NCBI RefSeq assembly: GCF_902635505.1 | Contig: NC_045432.1 | Span: 72,485,823 to 72,549,822 of the forward strand | DNA: 64,000 bases | Source of the DNA: Sarcophilus harrisii | Lineage: Eukaryota > Chordata > Mammalia > Dasyuromorphia > Dasyuridae | Direction: 5' to 3' | Shown here: one piece after another, positions 20,689 through 32,500 of the stretch | Position numbering within the stretch: position 1 is the first letter of the stretch | How the letters are laid out: each line of letters opens with the position of its first letter | Program-made: the position numbers and the translations under genes | The notes under the pieces: generated by a model | Database searches by the model: none | Told to the model about the DNA's origin: nothing | Seen by the model: the letters and a program-made list of their open reading frames with translations, nothing else

Positions 20689-23481
20689 GCCTTTTTTGTA
20701 TTGTCATGAGAGGTTGCTCCCTAAAGCATATACATATGAGGAAATATAGGTGTTATAAAAACAAAGACAACAATAAAAACTTATTTTAAAAAACAATTCA
20801 GTTGATAAAACGTCTATAACTCTTTAATTTCCTCAAAACACTATTGAAAGCTAAATTTCATATCTTAATACAAACTACTGTTGACCCAGCCTCTAATTCT
20901 TCTGTATAAGGAATCAAAGGGAAAACAGAGTCTGGCCTTGCTGGCAGTCTTATTCCAATGAATTTCTGGTAGCCACGCTCCAATGGAGTCTTGGCTCTTA
21001 AGGCCAACGGCATTAGAGAGAGGCCTTCCTGTCCCTAGATGATGACCTCTTTGGCCAGGGGAACGTTTGCATAATATAATTTGAAAAAAAATTTTTTTGT
21101 TTTTATTTTGTCTTATTTTGTTTTTACTTTGTCTCATGCTAGTTAAATCTTTTGGTGATAATGTTTCTAATCTTGCTCCTTATAATCGTACTATTGCTTT
21201 ATCTTTCTTCCTTAGAAACTTAACTTCCTTTCATTTAAAAAAAAAATTCATTTTTTGATTTCTCACAAGTCTGTTGTAGTTTTGAGGACTTAGCCAACTT
21301 ATTAAAGGTTCAGGTAAACTGCAGTTTGCATTAAGACCTAACTGAGGATTCCGGGGATAGCGACCATTGTGTTTGGTGTTATTTTTTATATTTAGGCATA
21401 AGAGAAAACTCCTGGATCCGATTGGTCCTGAGTATATTAGATTATTTTGTTGACTAATCACCAGGCTATTTTAGATCTCTTGTTTCTTAGACATACTTAA
21501 AACTTCATTTTCTTTTGTTTTATTGAAGAACTTCTTTCTCATATCTTAAGATATTGAATATTGTATCAGTCATCTTCTGGAGAAATCTTTATCTAGCTTG
21601 TAGAGAAGTCATGTCTTCCAGTATTATTGGAAACTTGAGAGGGTTCCTTGCCCACAAGCACCTTCTCAGAACAGTCTAAAAAAGCATGTTTGATGATGTG
21701 TACTTGGTGGAGTCCCCTCTCGTTTTGAGGTCATCACAGTGACTAACCTGGGCTAGAACTTGAGCTGACCAGAGATCTTCACATCTGTAGGGATAGGTAT
21801 AGAGTTCTAAGTATATCCCGAACTCTGGAAATAATTCCCTGAAGTAAATACTCAGGGATAACTGACCATATAATATCTGACTAAATGATGCAGAAATAAG
21901 GATGGGATAGAGTGTGAAATCTTCACAGAATTCTTTAGAGTTGGAAAGGATGTTAGTGACCAGCTAGTCCAATGCAGACCCGGGAACAATCCTGCCTACA
22001 ATTGTCATGGTAAGTGGAGGTTCATTCTCTGCTAGAAGATCTCCGAAGAAAGGGCAGTTCACAAGCTTCTGAGGTAGCCCCTTTCATTTGAGACATCTCT
22101 GGGTATTTGGAAGTTTCCCCTTGAAATAACATCTGCATTTGTCTTTTTTCCAACTTCTACCTTTTGTTCCTAGTTTTTGTCCTTTGCGACAAGCAGAGAA
22201 AGTCTAATCTGTTCTATATGGTAGCTCTTCAGGTACAGGATACCTTTCAGTGCCCCCCTTTAGTCTTTTGTTCTCTAAAATAGCCTCACTTCCTTCAGCT
22301 GATTCTTAAATGGCATCACTTCAGGATTGTTCCTGGGTCTGCATTGGACTAGTTGGTCATTAACACTAATTGATATATGGGGGCAGCTAGGTAGCAACAG
22401 TGAATAGAGCACCAGCCCTGAAGTCAGGAGGACCTGAGTTCAAATCTGGCCTCACTTAATACTTCCTAGCTATGTGACCCTGGGCAAGTCACAACCCCAA
22501 TTGCCTCAGCCAAAAAAAAAAAAAAAAATTGATATATGGATAAATTAAATTATATAATTCCACATATATGTCTATATCAAATGTTAGCCTTCTCTAATGT
22601 AGGGTTGGGAAATAGGGATGGAAACAACTTGGAGCTCAAAATTTAACAGACAATAAATAAAAAAAAAAAAAAATAGGCTATATAGCCTATGTTGACACCA
22701 TTGTTCTGATAGTACTAGATTAGTAGTCTTCTATCCCCTCCCCCCCCCAAAAAAAAAAAAAAAAGAGGAGAGGAAAGAAAGATGGAAAAAAGGAAGTTAA
22801 CTTTTAGTCTAGCATGATTTGTTCTTGAGGAGGCCCTGGTGATACTTTATGAAAAGTGCTCCCTTTCCACTAAACACTCCAATAAAAATCTATTCCCAAA
22901 TTTACTGGGGCTAAGTCAAACTTCCTGGTCTGTGGTTTGCAGGTTCCATTCTCTTCTTTTTGAAAAACTGGAACCTTTACTCTTTCCCAGGCCTTCAGAG
23001 ATCACTAGTTTTGGCTCAGTCATTACTTCCTTTAGTTCTTTCTCTACATTTAGTTGGAGCTGAACAGGTCTAAGTGACTTGACCTTCAGGACAGCAAGCT
23101 ACTTCCTTTCTATCTCCTTACTTATCTTGGGCTTCTCGGAGAAAAAAATAACAATCTTGTACTCTACCTTCTTTCTGTCATCATGGCTAACCAGAGTAGC
23201 AGTTTTGATCCTTCGCTGATCCTCTATTCCGGTAGAATTTTTTTTTTATTATTAAAACCTTAAACCTTTTTCTGATTTCCTTGTAAGCCACAGCCCATTT
23301 TGAACATTCACATGGCTAATACACCTTCTCTTGAGTTTGTGGTGTGTGGCAAAAAACCACACCTGTAAGTATGGATTGGAAGCACTAGGCTAGGTTGGGA
23401 TAGGTAAGAATTTTGATTGAAACCATCTGCTAACCCTAATGGATTTTATAGTCCGGTTCACACACGTACATGCGTGCGCGT

Positions 23482-23545
<64 letters not shown>

Positions 23546-26500
23546 ATACAGGCTGTATGCATTTGTGCATTTAAGACATGGGAAACAAAGTGCTTTTAAA
23601 TTGGACAAGTTGTTACCCGTGGAGGATAGAGGACAAAGAAGGTGATATCTAAGTCAGCCTTTAAAGGATTGGTAGCAGCTGAACAAGTAAAAGTATAGGA
23701 AAGAAGACTTTTCAAGGCATAGGAAACATCATGAAACCTCAGAGAGTCAGGAGCCCTTGAATTTTGTGTTCCAGAAACAGAATAGTTCAGCTATTTAAAA
23801 TGTATATTATAGGTGTAGAGGAACAATATGAGATAAGACAAAAAAGGTAGGTTAGTGCCAGATTGTAGCAAAGGAGATCAAAATTGAGTAGCTGAGTAAT
23901 AAGGAGCCTCTTGTTTTCTGAGAAAAAGAAGGACTAAATTCTTGGATAAATCATGAGCTCATCAAGGTGTGAATTTCCTCTATCAGTGTAGGTCACGATC
24001 TCTGTTGCTTTTTTACTGACTTGTCCACCTTATTCCCGAGATCCTCTCCAGAGGATAGGGCTTTCTCTTATGGCGGAGAGTTTTTTGAGCATGGCAATCC
24101 CTCGGTGCTCACTTCCTTTTGACTCCTCAATTACCTTTGAATTTTCACACTCTGTATCACTTCTTTCATGGTTTGCCATGTCAAAGTTTACAAAGACATT
24201 TCAATTCATGTCCGATGATATCATCAGTCACCGTCTTCCTTTTTCAATTCAGTAACCATCTGATAGTTGCAAGTCCTTACAGCTTTCTTTCTTCTAGTTT
24301 GAGGAATTGAAGTTCAGTGGTAAAATGGAAATTACTGTGATTGGACTATTTTAATTCTTATAACCTTACTGTATCAAAGGGAAAGCGTGCCGCATACAAA
24401 GCTGTGCTTAAGGCTACATCACTTTTACTACCAGAAGGAATGGTCAGATACTAATGTGGGGGGAGGTGATGCAGGAGTGTGTGCATGCCTTGTTACCTGC
24501 TGCTTCCAAGGATACCCATATTTAGTTTTGTTTTTTCCCATTCTTTATTAAAAAAAAACAAACTAGGGGCTGGGCAGACCATTGTTTTGACCTTCCTTTT
24601 AACTTTGAATCCAATGTTATTTTTCTAGTGAAGTCAGGAGTAGGGATTGCCCACTGGGTTTTTTTTTTTTTTTTTTTTCATCCTTTGTGTGAGAGGTGTG
24701 TTAAGGGGTTTTTTGGGTCCAGATGAAAGGTATAGGCTCTAGAAAAGAGTGATTGGGGAAGAGAGTGTAATTGGAGATGGGCTTTCATCTGAGACTCTTC
24801 TGTTTTCTAGCTGACGCGGTAAAAGCTCGGATGTTGAAGTGCCTCATTCCAACAACTATCATACATGAAAGTGCTGTGGTTAAAGCTTTCTCCAAGCTTT
24901 GTGCTACCAGTTGTTCTAATAACACAAAGGTAATTGTTTCAATGTTTTTGATGATGATACCTTGAGAAACAGTGTGCAAAGGGCCTCAGTCTGGGAACGA
25001 CTCAGTCTGACACAAGGACTTGGCTGAAAGAATTTGGAATTAGAAATGAAATTGTTTCTTTGCATGCTAGAATATTATAGAAATTCAAGTGATAAAACAG
25101 TTTCTGGGAAGGGAGCTAAGTTTCTGTGCTTTAGCCATGTTTACCTAAGGGGCAATATTCCGTCTCTTTGATAGGTTGTCTTTATTCGATGGTTGATCGC
25201 AATGTTTGACTTCATTGATCATAAGGAAGAAATGAATGCTCTCTATGGCTTCATTTTTTCCTTCCTCCAAGACGAAAGTATGGTAAGTAAAAATAAGGTA
25301 AAAGAATTGGTGTACTATACTTGGAACATTCACATAATACTGCCCAGTAATGGGGGGGGGGGGGTCAGGAGGAGTTTGTTGCTTTTCTAGGTTTTTTTAT
25401 TTACTTGACCAATGCATTGGTTTGTTACTTATTTCCTTTTTTTTTTTTTTTTTTTAATGAAATCTTTTAGAAGATACACTTTTAAAAAATTATTACAGAT
25501 TGCTTTGGCTGCATTCTTGTAGTTAATCCCATATATTGTCTGACCATTCTTATTGTCTCTGATGAAATTTTGGTTTTTTTTTTTTTTTTTTTTTTTTTTT
25601 GTGACTTGTTCCTTAAGTCACCATTTCTTTTAAGATTTTGCTATTTAGATTCCAATTAATTTTAAAGTTTTTCGAGGCCATTTATTAAATGTAATATCTA
25701 TTGTCATCAATAAAGGATGTTTTTAATATTTTTCATTTTTTGTATTTTTGTGAGGTTTTGTGTTTCAATAAATGGTCAGTCTTTTTATGCTGGGGTGGCT
25801 AAGAAATTTCTGAAATCCTTTCTATTCTCATTCAGTAATTCCTAGAGTTATCTTTAATCTAAAATTCAACTCAAATCTAACTTTTTTCTTATTTTTATTT
25901 TTGTTAGATTTTTTTTTACTTTGATTAAATTTTCTTATGCTGTTTAGTGTACCTATTGTATGGATTGACATTGGTTTATTATCTATGACACCTTTATTCA
26001 TTATATGGTTTTCCTAAATATCTCTTTTTATTATATCTGTTTTTACTCTGGTCTTGATATAAAATCTCACTTGCTATAATCTGGTTTTTTGAGTCTCTTG
26101 AAACATTCTATATGCTACTCCATTCCTTTTTACCTCCATGTGAGTCATGATGTTTTAAGGGTATTTCCTGTAAAAAGCATATGATTGGATTCTATTTGTT
26201 CTGATGCAACTTGTGTTTTAGATGTATCTATACCATTCACATTCATAGTTTTGATTGTTAATTGTGTGTTTCTTTTTATCCAGCCCAGAAAATGATGGTG
26301 CTGGTGAACATGAAGTTTGCCTAACACATGTATGACTTAGAAATGATCATCTATTTCTGCTCAGTTGTCCTTCTCAAATCATAAATTTTTACTGTTTTTT
26401 TTTTTTCTTTTCTGTCCTCCACATTCTGTCCTATGCTATCAAAGACAATTGAAATTTTAAGCTGAGAATATGTTGGAGACCAATGATCCTGTTGATGAAA

Positions 26501-29500
26501 ATGTGGAACCCAGGAGAGGGAAACTGATTTGTTTTAGAATTATGATGAGATTTTGTTTGAGGTGGCTGGGGTATAATCATATCCCATTGGGATCTTCTTC
26601 TGTTTTTGTCTAGCTATTGCTGCACATCTTCTCTCTTAACGGGAGCTTTGATCCTATGTGTAGACCACTCAGCTCGGAATTGTGGGGCATGTCCTTTGAC
26701 CATTTGCCACTTGGGGAATGACTGGCAGTGTTTTTCTGCAGTCCTGTATTGGCTGGAGGAATTTACAGCTGATTGATTCTCTAATTTTCTTTATCATCAT
26801 TTTTTCTAGTGAATTTTTAGAGTTTTAACTGGTGTGTCTGCTAGGAATCTAGGCTCTTTTTGGTCTTAACATGCTGCTGGTGCTATTGTGCAATTTCTGT
26901 GTGTCATTACCACCTACGGCTGTGTTTTAAGACACCATGCGTTCCTAGTACATACAGTCGTCCACATTAAAATTAGTTTCAGTACACATGATTGTATAAT
27001 GGAGAGAGAGTGACTTTGGAGGCAGGAAGACCCAAGTTCCAAGCTGGCTTCAACACTTATTAGCTGTGTGACTCCACCAAATCTCTTAATTTCTCTGTGC
27101 CTCAGTTTCCTCGTCTGTAAAATAATATAGTACCTACCTCCCAAGGTGGTGGTTCTGCTTTGCTCATTGAACACCTTCATTGATGGGTACACCATGCTTA
27201 GAGGGCATGTATCAGTGTCTCCCATTTTGCAGTAACAAACTTATTTAAAGAGCATATTTATTATGTCAGCCCTACCCAGGTACATATGGAGCACCCACCT
27301 GCCTTAAAAGGATCTGCGTGTCTGTAAAAAGTGGAAGAAGAGAAATGCTGGTGTTTTAGGCAGTTCTAGAAAAGCTACTATTGGAATGAGATGAAGGTTG
27401 CCTGAAGAGATTTGCAGACCTCAAAGGACCTCCCTCTCCCCTCTTCCACCATATAGGAGTTCATGATATGAAACCTTGAACTGACCTCTCAAATGGTGGA
27501 ATGTAATTATCTACTTTACCCTCTACCAATCATCCATCTTTTTCTGCTTTGTCTGTAGCCATTTAAAATGGATCTCAAATGAATAGGATCAAATTGTACC
27601 CACTTAAGAAGTATTTGTGAACACAGGCTAGTATGGGATAGAAAATTACCTCTAATGCTCATCATTTACTAGGACAGTTGTTAAAAAGGTTTTTTTTTTT
27701 TTTTTTTTTTTAAACAAGTGCTAATGTACCAATTCTCAGAAAATCATTTTTTATAATTTCTATGTCTCCATTAGACAAAGAGCATGCCCTGCCTATTCAC
27801 AGTCCGACCTGCTAGCAGGCTTTGTTTATCTTTTGTCTCTTGCTGCGTTTCAAATCCATGCTTCTTTGTCCTGGGTTTGACCTGGGCTGCCTGGGAGAAT
27901 GCTGGCCCAGTCTTCTCTTGATGGGCCCAAAGTCCTGGGGTGCTCTGATCCTCTCTCCACCAGTATTGATCACAGCTCTTCTAAAAATTTAATTAGATAA
28001 GTTTCTGAGAACTTTTTTTTCTCATTTTTTATTATTATTAAAGCTTTTTTATTTTCAAAACATATGCACAGATAATTTTTCAACATTGGCCCTTACAAAA
28101 CCTTGTGTTCCAATTTTCCCTCCTCTAACTTCCAACCCTCTCCCCTAGATGGCAAGTAATGCAATGTATGTTAAACATGTTAAACCCAATATATATATAT
28201 ATATTTATGCAATTATCTTGCTACACAAGAAAAATCAGATCAAAAAGGAAAAAATGAGAAAGAAAACAAAATGCAATCCAACAACAAAAAGAGTGGAAAT
28301 GCTGTGTTGTGATTCACACTCAGTTCCCATAGTCCTCTCTCTGGGTTAGATGGCTCTCTTCATCACAAGATCTTTGGCACTGGCCTCAATCATCTTACTG
28401 AAAAGATGCATGTCCACCAGAATTGATCATATAATCTTGTTGTTGCCGTGTATAATGATCTCCTGGTTCTGCTCATTTCACTTAGTGTCACTTCATGCAA
28501 GTCTCTTCAGGTCTCTCTAAAATCGTCCTTCTGATTGTTTCTTATAGAATAATAATATTCCATATTTCATATAATAATATAATAATTATGATATATTTCA
28601 TGTACCATAACTTATTCAGCCATTCTCCAACTGAGGGGTATCTTCTCAGTTTCCAGTTCCTTGCCACTACAGAAAGAGCTGCCATAAACATTTTTGTACA
28701 TGTGGGTTCCTTTCCCTCCTTTAAGGTCTCTTTGGGATACAGGCTGTAGTGTTCTTTTTCTAAAACACAGCCAGGTGATAAAAGAGTTCAGATCTTTTAT
28801 TGTGTCCTTCAATATAGCCCGGTTAGCTCAGGCCTATCTCTCTGCCTGGTTCTAAGAGCTCTTGTCCTTGGCTTCTGCCTCTGCTTTCTTTTTTTTTTTT
28901 TTTTTTTTAATTTAATAGCCTTTTATTTACAGGTTATATGCATGGGTAACTTTACAGCTTTAACAATTGCCAAACCTCTTGTTCCAATTTTTCACCTCTT
29001 ACCCCCACCCCCTCCCCTAGATGGCAGGATGACCAGTAGATGTTAAATACATTAAAATATAAATTAGATACACAATAAGTATACATGACCAAAACATTAT
29101 TTTGCTGTATAAAAAGAATCAGACTCTGAAATATTGTACAATTAGCTTGTGAAGGAAATCCAAAATGCAGGTGTGCATAAATATAGGGATTGGGAATTCA
29201 ATGTAATGGTTTTTAGTCATCTCCCAGAGTTGTTTCTCTGGACGTAGCTGGTTCAGTTCATTACTGCTCCATTGGAACTGATCTCGTTGCTGAGGATGGC
29301 CAGGTCCATCAGAACTGGTCATCATATAGTATTGTTGTTGAAGTATATAATGATCTCCTGGTCCTACTCATTTCACTCAGCAGCAGTTCGTGTAAGTCTC
29401 TCCAGGCCTTTCTGAAAACATCCTGTTGGTCATTTCTTACTGAACAGTAATATTCCATAATATTCATATACCACAATTTATTCAGCCATTCTCCAACTGA

Positions 29501-32500
29501 TGGACATCCATTCAGTTTCCAGTTTCTAGCCACTACAAAAAGTTGCCTCTGCTTTCTTCAGCCTCCAGTCAGCACCAAGGTAGAAGATGCAATGCAATCT
29601 CTCTTGCCTCCAAGATAGGGCTTATGGGCTTCCTCCCAGAGTGCTCCTCTCCGACTCCAGTCAATGTTCGCAAGAAAACTCTCTCAAGCTCTAAGAGCTT
29701 CCTGTATATATATGATCTCCCAAAGGTTAACTCTTCCTTCTGGAGACAGAGGGATTCTGGGTTATCTCCCAGAGTGCTCTCTGGCCCTAAGGGAGGTGTG
29801 AATTTGGGTATCTCTTTCTAAACCCTGAACTCTCCCAAACGTGTGAACTCCATTGAGTACTTAGATACTTATGAGATCTCTAAAGGTGTGAACACAAGCA
29901 TCGTTTCTATCAGTTGTACTTAGTACCTTGTTTCAAGTTCTGGCCCAAAATATCTCCTTCTAAGAACAAATCAATCATATTGAACCATGCCAAATTAGAT
30001 AATTATTGTCTCTATCAACTCCAATGGCTTAACAGTTTGTAAAGATTCCAACAACAGGCCCAGTAGAAACACTGCTGGATCAAAGGGTGCACAGTTTGAT
30101 AACTCTTTGGGCATAGTTCCAAATTCCTCTCCACAATAGTTGGATCCATTTACAACTTTACCAACCAATATATCAGTGTCCCAGTTTTCCCACATCCCCT
30201 CCAGCATTCACCATTATCTTTCCCTGTCATAGCCAATCTGAGGAGTATAGGGTTACCTTAGAGTTGTCTTAATTTGCAGTTGTCTGATTAGTAGTGATTT
30301 AGAGCACCTTTTCATATGGATAGAAATGGTTTCAGTTCTTCATCTGAAAATTGTTCATATTCTTTGACCATTTGTCAATTGGAGAACGGCTTGAATTCTT
30401 ATAAATTTGAGTCAATTCTCTCTATATTTTAGAAATGAGGCCTTTATCGGAACCCTTGAATCTAAACTTTTTTCCCCCATGTATTGCTTTGCTTCTAATC
30501 TTGTCTGCATTAGTTTTGTTTGTACAAAAAACTTTTTAACTTAATATAATCAAAATTAACTATTTTGTGTTCACTAATGAACTCCAATTCTTCCTTCACA
30601 CATTTGAGAGGTAAGCTATCTTATGTTCTTCTGATTTGCTTATAATATCACTCTTTATGTCAAAATTATGAACCCACTTCAACCTTATCTTGGTATACAG
30701 TGTTAGGTATGGGTCAGTGCCTAGTTTCTGCCATACTAGTTTTCAATTTTCCCAGCAGTTTTTGTCAGATAGTGAGTTCTTATCCCAAAAGCTGGGGTCT
30801 TGTGTTTGTCAAACACTAGATTATTATACTCATTGACTATTTTGTCTGGTGAACCTAATCTATTCCATGTTTCTTAGCCAGTACCAAATGGTTTTGCTGA
30901 CTGCTGCTTTATAATATAGTTTTAAGTCTGGCACAGCTAGGCCACCTTCATTTGCAATTTTTAAAAATTAATTCCCTTGAGATACTTGACCTTTTGTTCT
31001 TCCATATGAACATTGTTATTTTTTTCTAGCTCTGTAAAATAATATCTTGGGAGTTTGATTGGTATGGCACTGAAGAAGTAGATTAATTTTGGCGGTATTG
31101 TCATTTTTATTATATTCTCTCGGCCTACCCAAGAGCACTTGATATTTTTCCAGTTGATTAGATCTGATTTTATTTGTGTGGAAAGTGTTTTGTAGTTGTG
31201 TTCATATAGTTCCTGACTTTGCCTTGGCAGGTAGACTCCCACGTATTTTATCTTATCTTCTGAGAACTTTAGAGATCGAAAAATTGATCTCTGGCTGCTC
31301 TGGTGATCACTTTTCTTGTACTTAGTCATGTTGGACCTCAGACCGTAGTCTGACTTAAAAGTCTTTCACCAGGTCTTTCCCATCTGCTTGGTCTACTCTA
31401 GGTGAGCTTCATTGAAAGAGGTTTTCAGAACCTAAGGTGGCTTTTATACCAGTGATGTGCTGTAGGACTTGCATAGTGCTTTGATGAAATATTCTTTAAA
31501 CAGTGAGACCTGGTTGCTGTCCACTGGGGAGAATCTCAGAGACCTGGCTGTTGACAGAAGTAGGAAAGTGGAAATTGAAAGATTTTGTCATGACTTTGAG
31601 ACATGGAGTTTGCTCTTCAATCCTCTTTCTCTAGTGCTTTGATGATTTATTATTACTTAATAATATCATTCTTAACATTTATTATTAGTATTTCTGGCCA
31701 TTCATGCCTGATTTCTGCTTTGACCTGAGCATGGTTCAACTGTTGTGCTTTTCTAGGAACCTGAGGAGAGTGACAAGTTGGTACTCCTCGTTGTACAGCT
31801 TAATGTGAAAATCTTAAGGGGTTCTTAATTGGTTTAGAGTTGCTTGGGTTTCTTGGGTGGGATGGATGACTACTTAAAAATTATTTTTAATTGACTCAAT
31901 GGGAAAATTAATTTCAGATAAAATTGAAGTTCATAGGATGCCTGTTATCCCCACCTCTTTCTCCATGTTTTTGTATACTTTTCATCTCAAAACACCCCTA
32001 TCATAGAAGGGTGAGTTTCCTCTTCCTTTCCTCTCTAGTGTAGCCCTCTTGCCTTTCCTCTGAGAATATTAAAAAAAAAAAAATCCACTCCCAGGCTCCC
32101 TGCTTAGCTTATCTTTTTAAATTAAATTACATTTTAATTTCTTTTTCAATTAACAAATTTTTTTCCTGCCTCTCTTCTTTTCAGCTACTTTTTATGTTAA
32201 TACATGTTAATAAGATATAATAACATGTTAATATATGTCAGTACATATCTTCTTCCACTGGAATGTAAACTCCTTGAAGATTGAGACTTTTGTATTTTTT
32301 TGTATTTCTATTCCTAGCACTTAGCACAGAACCTGGCACATAGTAAGTGCATAACAAATGCTCTCCCTCTCTCTTTTCTGTACAAGTTTTACTCTTTTCC
32401 ATTTCAGAGTAGCTGCTCACTTCTGCCTTTTCATCAGAAATTTTTGGACATCTTCAAGGCCAAATTACCCCCATATAATCTCATACTATATTATATAGTC

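Larger units (their letters stand above)
14205..24810 (+). other. CENPI: CENPI intron 3 (10.6 kb)
   Basis: Holds L1, L2, CR1/L3, SINE and simple repeats listed separately. Parts with nothing I can name are 16300-16810, 17040-17700, 18700-19290, 20700-21910 and 22740-24780; these have no conserved frame or paired splice sites. 20860-21070 is somewhat GC-richer but unassigned. Confidence 0.8.
28016..31257 (-). repeat. L1 LINE, minus strand, later split by a solo LTR
   Basis: L1 3' UTR at the left, ORF2 to the right. A perfect 13-bp duplication TTCTGAGAACTTT at 28003-28015 and 31258-31270 brackets the whole, so this is one insertion. Removing the LTR leaves about 1.9 kb of L1, truncated inside ORF2: on the minus strand the copy begins at [20 protein letters not shown], equivalent to the human L1 '[20 protein letters not shown]' segment. 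Open pieces are remnants of ORF2. Confidence 0.92.

Noticed and set aside
23390-23645. Three frames with HTHTHT/SLSLSL or RERERE runs
   Set aside because: Translations of the CA/CT microsatellite on both strands.
30961-31329. 122-residue minus-strand open frame
   Set aside because: Mostly L1 ORF2 (the '[18 protein letters not shown]' segment); its first residues lie outside the L1 beyond the target duplication, so it is not a real protein.
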